Source: CAVRUH01 sp963822595
GTDB taxonomy: Bacteria > Chlamydiota > Chlamydiia > Chlamydiales > Waddliaceae
Direction: 5' to 3'
DNA length: 64,000 bases
Assembly: GCA_963822595.1 (NCBI GenBank)
Contig: CAWGIG010000003.1
Coordinates: forward strand, 248,001-312,000
Below the pieces are notes generated by a model that saw only the letters and a program-made list of their open reading frames with translations, searched no databases and had not been told where the DNA came from. The position numbers were made by a program, and so were the translations under genes. Of the stretch, positions 42,946 through 51,000 are shown piece after piece. Position 1 is the first letter of the stretch; each line of letters opens with the position of its first letter.

Positions 42946-43887
42946 ATGAGTCAATTTCCCGAACCCATCTCTCTGCCACCACATGTGCCCGAAGATCGCC
43001 TTCGCCGTGATAAACAAGTCATCGGCGCTGCCTCTTTGGGTGTTGCCATCCGCTCTGTCATCATCATTTTTGAACTCCTTGGCGTTTACTACTTCGGTAG
43101 CTCCGCCCTGCTTATGGATGCCATTTCCAGTTGCGTGGATGTCATTTCCTCCATCTTCCTTATCATCTTTATAAAAATCGCCTCAAAACCCCCCGACGAA
43201 AACCACCCCTTCGGACACGGACGCCTCGAACCTCTTGCCGGTCTCCAATTAGGCCTCTTCATGTTCCTTGTCGGCGGATTCATGATTTTCCAGCAAAGCT
43301 TTTCCCTTTTTGACTGGAACCCAGCAGCAAACATCGATTCCCGTGTTTGGATCATTCCCTTCATCGCCGTTATTCTTCTCGAAATTTCCTATCAAATCAT
43401 CATGCGCGTCGCAAAAAAAAGGCATAGCCCTGCTCTTGCCGCAGACGGAATCCACTACCGAATCGATGCCCTCACTAGCCTTCTAGCCGCTTTTGCTCTT
43501 ATTTTGGCGGCAATTTTTCCAAGCACGAGCCATTTTATCGACCATCTTGGAGCCCTCCTCATTGCATTTATCATGATGGGAATCGGACTTCTTGCTGCGC
43601 GCAGCAATCTTCATCAGCTGATGGATCGTGTTCCCGATAGAGATTTTTTCGCAAAAGTAAAGGCCGCAGCAAAGTGTGTGGAGGGGGTAATGGATACAGA
43701 AAAAATCAGGATTCAACTTTATGGTCCCGATGCCCATGTTGACATAGATGTTGAAGTTAACCCGTCGCTACCCGTAGAAGAGGCCCACCGCATCAGCCAG
43801 AAGGTGAGGGCAGAAATTCAAAAAGCATGGCCAGCCGTACTTGACGTCACCGTCCATATTGAACCTTACTACCCTCACGATCATTGA
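42946..43887 (+). CDS. Cation diffusion facilitator (CDF) family transporter
   Basis: A metal efflux carrier exchanging divalent cations (Zn, Mn, Fe or Co/Ni) for protons. It is 313 residues: six membrane segments in the first ~220 and a cytosolic C-terminal domain (VDIDVEVNPSLPVEEAHRISQKV then VTVHIEPYYPHDH) that binds metal. The conserved HPFGHGRLEPLAGL loop and acidic residues in MDAISSCVDVISS (helix II) and AADGIHYRIDALTS (helix V) are present. The base composition is somewhat GC-richer than the flanking orphans. Its stop abuts directly the stop of the convergent coiled-coil gene. Confidence 0.9.
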   Translation: MSQFPEPISLPPHVPEDRLRRDKQVIGAASLGVAIRSVIIIFELLGVYYFGSSALLMDAISSCVDVISSIFLIIFIKIASKPPDENHPFGHGRLEPLAGLQLGLFMFLVGGFMIFQQSFSLFDWNPAANIDSRVWIIPFIAVILLEISYQIIMRVAKKRHSPALAADGIHYRIDALTSLLAAFALILAAIFPSTSHFIDHLGALLIAFIMMGIGLLAARSNLHQLMDRVPDRDFFAKVKAAAKCVEGVMDTEKIRIQLYGPDAHVDIDVEVNPSLPVEEAHRISQKVRAEIQKAWPAVLDVTVHIEPYYPHDH

Positions 43888-45333
43888 TTATTTTTCCTCA
43901 GCACTTTTATAGTTAGGGTAGGGCACACGCTTTGTATTGGCGCCCGCAACTTCTTTAAGTGAATACAGTATCCCCCCGCGCATGACGCCATTTTTGGTCA
44001 AAACGCTTGAGGCAAGAACATTTAACTTATCGACGACTTGCGCGTTAAAAGGTCTGAATTGCTCGTCCCAAAGAACTTGCAGCTCATTCAACACAGTAGT
44101 AACTTCTTTTTGCGTTACGCCTAATGACGCTGAAACTTTTTCTCTATGAGACTTTTCAATATCATTTGCATAGAAATGCTCATCGCTAAATACAGAATCG
44201 CATGCTTCGGGCATATTTTTCTTAAGGTATATTTTCATGATAAACATTTCATTCATAACGCGAGCATGGATAGCTTCTATAGATGGAATGGTTGATTTCG
44301 AGTAAGTTTCTATATATTGATTGACTGCTTTATTTGCCCCTTCAAGAGAAGCCTCTCTATCGCGTCTAAGCATTTTTTCTTGATCTTCAATACCTTGACC
44401 GAGCTCTGAAATTTGTTTTCTCAGGGCAACGATTTCAGGTTTTAGAGTTTTAACGTATTGAAAATAATGCAATTTCCATTCAATTGCCCGACAATAACTT
44501 TCGATTTGGACAAGTACTCCACTATACTCATCATTTTTTGCTTCCCATTCACTAAGCTTTTTAATAATGAGCTGGAGATGATGTTTGACATCGAATCCCA
44601 TAATGGTTGATAACTCTTCGATCTGGCATTTCACTTCATGATTATACTGTTCAACAAGCTCTTTATCTAAGAAAATCATGTACTGTGAAATATCACTAAT
44701 GCTGTTTTCAGGTATGGGGTGGGATCTTACAAAATCAATAGATTCTCTAAAGGACTTCAAGTGGTCCTTCATTTTATTTAAAGGGTCTTGAAGATCCCTA
44801 ACAATATCATCAAAACAGGTTTTGTAATTATCTAGGTTTTTACTACAACTTTCAATGATTGACAAATCACTTGAAAGGAGCTTTTCATCACAAAGTCCGC
44901 TAAGTCTCTTGAAAAGCTTCAATAAAATAAGATGTGTTTGAGTGATACTTTCAGATTTTTTGGACTTTATTGAGCTTACTTCCTTCGTTTCTCCGACTCG
45001 CGTGCTTTCGATGAGGCCTTTTACGACATCTAATTTTTCCAAACCTTCTTTGATTCTTTCCGTAAATTCTTTATTTCCTTCACTATTGTTTTTTGAGAGG
45101 GCAGTGATCATCTTATGCAATAAGGGATAAACTGTATCCAGAGCATCACCGCAAGCAACCTTATAGTTTTCGTTTCTGCTGTATAAATCTTCTAATCTCA
45201 TTCTTACAGCATCTGATCCGAGAACTTTTTTATCAGTTTTACTCACTTCTTCCGGACGTCTCCTTTCCACAGCTGCGATTCGCGGTGATGCCTCTTCGCT
45301 TCCTCCCCAAATGGTATCTAAAAATGGAATCAT
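43888..45333 (-). CDS. Coiled-coil orphan protein, 481 residues
   Basis: No family recognised. Charged and helical throughout, with a long coiled-coil-like central part (about residues 70-340) and no membrane segment. It has a Cys in a KVACGDALDTVYPLLHKM region near 60 and a glycine-rich GVMRGGILYSLKEVAG near 450. It may be a distant paralogue of the 501-residue protein at 10050-11555 (similar size, similar WK..Y..L middle block). The start at 45333 gives MIPFLDTIWGGSEEASPR. The 3' end abuts the CDF gene without a gap. Confidence 0.6.
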   Translation of the reverse strand: MIPFLDTIWGGSEEASPRIAAVERRRPEEVSKTDKKVLGSDAVRMRLEDLYSRNENYKVACGDALDTVYPLLHKMITALSKNNSEGNKEFTERIKEGLEKLDVVKGLIESTRVGETKEVSSIKSKKSESITQTHLILLKLFKRLSGLCDEKLLSSDLSIIESCSKNLDNYKTCFDDIVRDLQDPLNKMKDHLKSFRESIDFVRSHPIPENSISDISQYMIFLDKELVEQYNHEVKCQIEELSTIMGFDVKHHLQLIIKKLSEWEAKNDEYSGVLVQIESYCRAIEWKLHYFQYVKTLKPEIVALRKQISELGQGIEDQEKMLRRDREASLEGANKAVNQYIETYSKSTIPSIEAIHARVMNEMFIMKIYLKKNMPEACDSVFSDEHFYANDIEKSHREKVSASLGVTQKEVTTVLNELQVLWDEQFRPFNAQVVDKLNVLASSVLTKNGVMRGGILYSLKEVAGANTKRVPYPNYKSAEEK

Positions 45334-45411
45334 AATGTATCCCTCCGTATATGGATTAAAAAATGTGTATAATTGGTAAGGATAAATATGAGCAATAGAA
45401 AATTTAAATTT

Positions 45412-45603
45412 TTATCTTGAGGCTAAATATAGAAGGCGCATGATGACGTAGCTGAGCCATACCATCATAGCAGCAAGGATCGCGCCGAGAGCGCTATAGT
45501 AAAGTTCTTGGGAGTAGTAGAAGAAGAAAATTGTGCTAATCAGCAGTGTGAAAATTCCTATCGCATAGCCAACAGGCTCGAATAACTTTTCGTTCGTCAG
45601 CAT
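45412..45603 (-). CDS. Small two-helix membrane protein
   Basis: 63 residues with two hydrophobic helices (about 11-30, VGYAIGIFTLLISTIFFFYY, and 38-58, LGAILAAMMVWLSYVIMRLL) joined by a short loop. An AAGGAG lies about 9 bases before the ATG. It is likely a real small membrane protein rather than a chance frame. No family assigned. It stands between the coiled-coil gene and a palindrome. Confidence 0.6.
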   Translation of the reverse strand: MLTNEKLFEPVGYAIGIFTLLISTIFFFYYSQELYYSALGAILAAMMVWLSYVIMRLLYLASR

Positions 45604-45700
45604 TTTTGTATTCTCCTTATTGCTTCATAACTCTTTACGCTATTTAATGAAAGAAAAATGCATATTAGACTTAGTAAATGTTCACTTACCAACCTATAAA

Positions 45701-45793
45701 GCCACGAAGTTTCGGAAGAAAACCAAGGACAAGCGAAGATTTAATATTCTTAATTCTTCGCGTGTCCTTCGTTTTCTTCGTGAACTTCGTGGC
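45701..45793. repeat. CGAAG-rich palindrome, copy 3
   Basis: The left arm starts GCCACGAAGTTTCGGAAGAA and the right arm ends CTTCGTGAACTTCGTGGC; the inner parts pair as GGACA(A/C)GCGAAGATTTA around an AT-rich centre. It lies between the divergent small membrane protein and the DoxX gene, so it cannot be a terminator for either. Of the three family copies, this is the one placed where promoters should be, which argues for the repeat being mobile rather than purely a terminator. Confidence 0.7.
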
Positions 45794-45852
45794 TCTAAAC
45801 TTGAAATTAATCAAATTAATAATATATACCTAAAATAAAAGGAGAAACCGTT

Positions 45853-46305
45853 ATGCATATTCTTTCAAGGATGAATCACACCGTTTATAGTTTTGGCGAC
45901 TTTCTAAAGGATTACTTACTTTTAGCCATGCGCTTGTATTGGGGGTGGAACTTTTTCATCTCAGGATGGGGTAAGTTTGGCAAAATCGACTTGGTCCAAG
46001 ATTTTTTTGGCTCTTTACATATCCCTTTTCCCTTATTCAACGCCTATCTTGTGGCTTCCGTTGAATTGGTTGGTGGTCTCTGTCTCATCGTAGGATTTGC
46101 CTCAAGATGGGTTTCCATACCTCTTGCTATCACTATGATTGTCGCTTTATTTACGGCTCATTTATCCGAGTCTTCTGCGGTTTTTGAAAACCCTCAACGC
46201 CTTATCAGTCAACTTCCTTTCAATTATCTTTTGACAAGCTTGATCGTTCTCTGTTTTGGCCCAGGAAAAATTTCAATCGATCATATAATTAGCGAGGATG
46301 AGTAA
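45853..46305 (+). CDS. DoxX family membrane protein
   Basis: 150 residues, four hydrophobic segments, with the DoxX pattern LLLAMRLYWGWNFFISGWGKFGKIDLVQDFFGSLHIPFP then AYLVASVELVGGLCLIVGFASRWVSIPLAI. DoxX-like proteins are small membrane redox-related proteins of unsettled role. AAGGAG 9 bases upstream supports the start. The stop abuts the stop of the M48 peptidase. Confidence 0.88.
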   Translation: MHILSRMNHTVYSFGDFLKDYLLLAMRLYWGWNFFISGWGKFGKIDLVQDFFGSLHIPFPLFNAYLVASVELVGGLCLIVGFASRWVSIPLAITMIVALFTAHLSESSAVFENPQRLISQLPFNYLLTSLIVLCFGPGKISIDHIISEDE

Positions 46306-47256
46306 TTATTTGGTTTCCTTCCCTTCGATAGCGGCAATGCGCTTCGCAAGGGGAGGATGTGTAGCAAACAAAGAATCTAAAGAATTGTGATTATCCAAAT
46401 ACATATGAGAAAAAGCCATGCCCTCTTTAGGCATATCTTTTGTCGATTCCCTCTCGATTTTACGCAAAGCATTCGCAATGCCCTCGGGATTTCGGGTAAA
46501 TTGCACAGCACATGCATCCGCAAGATATTCCCTTTCCCTACTGACAGAGGCTTTTAGTATAGAACCCATCAACCACGTAAAAGCCCCGGCAATAAGAAAT
46601 AAAAGCGCAGCAAGTTGAATAGGATTTCCTCCTTTTTTTCCATCTCGCGATCTTCCTGACAATCCGGAAAACTGCAGCATCCTCATTCCAAAATAAAGCA
46701 TAAAGAAAAAGCCCATAACCATCGCGGCAAGGCGCATGCTTATTACCATATCCCCATTATATATATGACCAAACTCATGGGCAATCACACCTTGAACTTC
46801 ATCGCGATTCAGAATGTCCAAAGAACCCTCGGTAATCGCAATCGCCGCATTTTGGGGTGACACCCCAGCTGCAAAGGCATTGATCTGATGAGCGGGAATA
46901 ATGTAAACAGGGGGCACGGGTAGGGATGCTGCAATAGCAACTTCCTCAACGATATTTAGAATTTGCTTTTCCTTAGGATCCCGAGTCATGGGATCTATCC
47001 TATAAGCTCCCATGGATTCGGCAACATAGCCTCCGCCATGAGAACTAAACATCGAATATTGAAACCCAGCAACGCAAAGCGTAATCAATAGAAAAAGGGG
47101 ACCCACGACAGGAAAATCTTCATAATCTTGGGTGATATTTCTATAGGCTAATTCGACTAGAACCGCTGTTCCAATGGAGAGTAGGAAAAATATCCCCAAA
47201 TAAAGGGCCGTCTTTTTCCGGGCCCGACGCTGTGCTTCCCAGAAGTTCATCGCCAT
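46306..47256 (-). CDS. M48-family membrane zinc metalloprotease
   Basis: A membrane-embedded peptidase of the HtpX/Oma1 type. It has 316 residues, two N-terminal hydrophobic helices (about 17-40 and 50-66), the zinc site HEFGH (His160, Glu161, His164), two further membrane stretches, and the downstream REYLADACAVQFT with the third zinc-binding Glu, then THPPLAKRIAAIEG. It probably degrades misfolded membrane proteins. Its ATG follows the LemA stop directly, giving the well-known lemA-M48 gene pair. Confidence 0.92.
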   Translation of the reverse strand: MAMNFWEAQRRARKKTALYLGIFFLLSIGTAVLVELAYRNITQDYEDFPVVGPLFLLITLCVAGFQYSMFSSHGGGYVAESMGAYRIDPMTRDPKEKQILNIVEEVAIAASLPVPPVYIIPAHQINAFAAGVSPQNAAIAITEGSLDILNRDEVQGVIAHEFGHIYNGDMVISMRLAAMVMGFFFMLYFGMRMLQFSGLSGRSRDGKKGGNPIQLAALLFLIAGAFTWLMGSILKASVSREREYLADACAVQFTRNPEGIANALRKIERESTKDMPKEGMAFSHMYLDNHNSLDSLFATHPPLAKRIAAIEGKETK

Positions 47257-47862
47257 TTAGAAACTCACTTTGGGTGCCTTTTTGACTTCGATGGATTCAA
47301 CTTCGTAAAGATCAGCAGGGTGGTGCCCGAATGCACCGGCTAACAAGACCGTAGGAAATTTTTGCTGCGTTGTATTGTAATCTAGGACCTGATCATTATA
47401 AGCTTGTCTTGAGAAAGCAACTTTATTTTCAGTAGAACTGAGTTCTTCTTGAAGCTTCATTAAAGGTTCGCTAGCGCGAAGTTCAGGATAGCTTTCAACG
47501 AGAGCAAAAACTTTACCTAAGGCACCACCTAAGGTTGCTTCGGCACCCATAAGCTCTTTAAGAGAGCCTTCTGTAGGCCCACCTTGCTTTTGTACTGAGT
47601 CTCTTGCAGAAACGGCTTGATTTCTGGCATTGATCACGGCTTCAAGTGTTCCCTTCTCGAAGTTCATGTAGCCTTTTGCTGTTTCGACAAGATTGGGGAT
47701 TAAGTCATAACGACGTTGTAGCTGCACATCGATCTGACTCCATGCGTTTTTCACCTGATTTCTAAGGCTTACAAGTCTGTTGAAAACACCAATAATCCAA
47801 AGAACAAGAATTCCAATAATTGCTAATATAACCATTAAAAAAGTACCCATAATGACCTCCAT
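47257..47862 (-). CDS. lemA: LemA family protein
   Basis: A 201-residue (or ~197 from the second Met) protein with one N-terminal membrane helix (MGTFLMVILAIIGILVLWIIG) and a helical periplasmic or cytosolic domain: FNRLVSLRNQVKNAWSQIDVQLQRRYDLIPNLVETAKGY is the family signature. The end of the domain contains AYNDQVLDYNTTQQKFP. LemA proteins are of unknown detailed function and are commonly paired with an M48 peptidase, as here. Confidence 0.95.
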   Translation of the reverse strand: MEVIMGTFLMVILAIIGILVLWIIGVFNRLVSLRNQVKNAWSQIDVQLQRRYDLIPNLVETAKGYMNFEKGTLEAVINARNQAVSARDSVQKQGGPTEGSLKELMGAEATLGGALGKVFALVESYPELRASEPLMKLQEELSSTENKVAFSRQAYNDQVLDYNTTQQKFPTVLLAGAFGHHPADLYEVESIEVKKAPKVSF

Positions 47863-47953
47863 ATATCACTCCTAACAATATCAAAACGATATTAATCAAT
47901 CAATCTCTAACCTCTAAAGAGTGAATTCACATCATTATTTGCTCTTTTTTCGT

Positions 47954-47983
47954 TTGACAAATTTCACTAAAATTCATTAGGCT
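47954..47983 (+). promoter_or_regulatory. Candidate promoter of the Rhs-DUF687 gene
   Basis: TTGACA at 47954-47959, an 18-base spacer, and TAGGCT at 47978-47983 (three of six matches to TATAAT). It ends 24 bp before the start codon. CGGAG sits about 5 bases before the ATG. A weak match, since the -10 is poor. Confidence 0.4.
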
Positions 47984-48007
47984 TTACGGAATTATTTTCG
48001 GAGAAAA

Positions 48008-51000
48008 ATGAAGAAGTTTATTTTTTGTGTTTTGTTTTTTGCATTCCATTTCGCAATCGTTGCAGAGGAAGAAGGAGATGCGGAAAATTTTCTGCTCATT
48101 GATCTAAAGGGACTTCCAAGTTCATGTATTGATGGTTGTGTAAATGTCATCACTGGAAATTTTACAGCAAGTGGTGTGGATTTAGTTGTTCAAAGTTCGA
48201 ATCCAATAACCCTCTCACGTTCATTTAATAGCTGCAGTCTGCTTAGGGGAGATCTTTGTGATGGATGGTCAACAAATTTGAGAGGCAAGATCTCCATGAT
48301 GTCTTATCAAGACAGAAAACAAGCGCTTTTAATTCAAGGTGGTTCAACTTATACATTTAAGGGAAACACCTATAATGCGGATTTGAGATTAGACACAGTA
48401 CAGTTAAAATATGGGGTAACAAATTGCCATTCAGGGTTCATTTCAGCAAAAAATAACTTAAAAAATATTAAATTAAAAAATCGCAATAATGCTCGCCATT
48501 GTTATGTCGATTTGAGTAAGCACGAAACACTTACCTTTTATTCAAACGCCCCCCATAGAGATGAAAAGGCCCCGTATTTTCTAAAAGAACATACATTGCC
48601 TAATCGTTGTCGTTACGAATATTCCTACGACAAATATAATCGAAAGAAAGATGTTTATTCTATTGGCAGTAATGGTAAATGTTTAGGACAGATTCATTAT
48701 GTTTATCCAAAGAACTTTAGAAAGAATCCTGGGGTTGAAATTCATAGCAGCGATGGAAAAGCAGTCATATATAAATTCAAATGGTTTAAATTTAATGATT
48801 TACATTATATTTCTGAGATAATATCTGACCATTTGCCACATCAGAAGTTTGAATATAGTGCAGAAAAGAAGCATACTTGGGATAGACTTGTTAAATGTTC
48901 CCTTCCTGATGGTCGCTATAAGACTATTGATTACTACAAACTAGGGGTAAATAATGTATGTGGTCAAGAAATTCAAATCAGAAAAAATAAAGATGCTCCA
49001 TGGGGGTTAGTTGCTGCAATTTCTGGTCCTGTTGGAACTGATGAAAATCCGATTCGGATGTATTCATTCCTTTACGATCTGAATAAGAAAAAACATCTGA
49101 AAGGATCCACAACAGTTTTCGACGCGAAAAATAATAAATCAGTCTATCATTATTCTGATGAACATAGACTAACATCTATTGAAAATTTTTTAGAAGATGG
49201 TGCTCTTTATCGAAAAGAAAACATTATATGGGGCAGTAAGGACACACAAGATTACACAAATCTGATTAAAAGGAGTATTTCAAACAGTGAATCTGAAGTT
49301 TTTTCTCGTGAATATGTCTATGACAAAAGAGGAAATGTAATTGAAGAAATTGTAAAAGGGGGAATTGATTGCTATAGCAAAAAATACTCTTATAATGAAC
49401 ATGATCAGCTTATAAGCGAAGATGATGGATATAAGCTCATCAAATATTCCTTCGTTCCAGAATCCGATCTTCTTAGAACTAAATTTATTATTTCAGCCAA
49501 TAAAATCAAAGAGCGTTACTACTTTGAGTACGACAACAATGGGGCGTTAACAAAGGAATTTGTAGATGATGGTGACAGGGAAGATATTTCTGATTTTCAT
49601 GGAGTTACAGTAAAATACATCAAGTATATCACGCCAACAAAAACTATGCCTATCGGTTTTCCCGAAATCATAGACGAAAAAGTTTTTGATGCACAATCTC
49701 ACCAAGAACTTCTTGTAAAAAAAACGATTAATACCTATTCAAAGCATGGATATTTGATAAAACAGCAACATTTTGATCAGGATCTCAATTTTACCTTCGA
49801 TCTTGAATGGGATTATGATCTTAAAGGAAACCTCATTTGGGAAAAAGATGCAATCGGAAGTGTCTCAGAATATCAATACGATGCTAATAACAATTGCATT
49901 TTCCACCAAGGACCAGATAAACGTGTTTATCATGTGTTCGTCTACGATTTCTCAAATCGTCTAGTTCGAACGGAGAGGGTTCACGAAGATGGGAATCGTT
50001 TTATCGAAACTTACTCTTATGATTACTGTGGCAATAAAGTCAGTTCAACTGACAGTTTTGGACACACCACCCACTATGCCTACGATTCGTTAAACAGGCT
50101 AATTGAGACCAACCCCCCTGTAGTCATTAGACAAGATGACACAGTTTTGATTTCTAGTGAAAAGATAGAATATGATGTATTGAATAACGTTACTTCAGAA
50201 ACTGACAGGAATGGAAATGAGACTAAGATGACATACTCACTTCATTCTAAACCTATTTCTATTGAACATCCAGATGGAGCTAAAGAAAGCTTTATTTACC
50301 GCCCCGATGGCATTCTTTTGAAAGCATTGAAACCAAGTGGATCCTCGATCGAATACACCTATGACTATAAAGATAGAAAAATTTCTGAGAGGTATTATGC
50401 ACCAAATGGAGATCTTTGCTCGGAGCAAAAGTGGAATTATTCCGCTTTCCAATTTCTTAGTGAAACGGATCGGAGTGGAATGATCACCTATTATTCCTAT
50501 GATTCGCATTGCAGATTGTGCAAAAAGGTAAAAGGGGTAGAAGAAAGCCTTTTTTTTTATGATTCAAGAGGACGCCAGATTGAAACCTGGGATAAATATG
50601 CTGAAGGAAAATATAGTAAAACGAAATATGTTTATGATGATCTTAACCAAATCATCGAAGAATCAATAAAAGATCAATCTTCACAACTCTCTAGTCATAA
50701 GCTTTACGAGTATGATATCAACGGAAACCGAACGTCAACATCCATTGTTACCACAAGCTCAAGAGCAACAAAATACATTGAATTCGATGCAAATAATCAG
50801 CCGATAAAGATTATAGAGCCCTCAGGTGAAATTACTCATATATACCGAAACTATTCCTATATAGATGCTAAGGGACAGTCGGTTCTATATGAGGAAACAG
50901 TCGATCCGATGGGAACTATAAAAGGAAAAACTTTTGATCCCAACGGAATGATTGTTCTTGAAGAAATCAAATCTTCTTATGGGGAGCTATTAAGAAGGGC

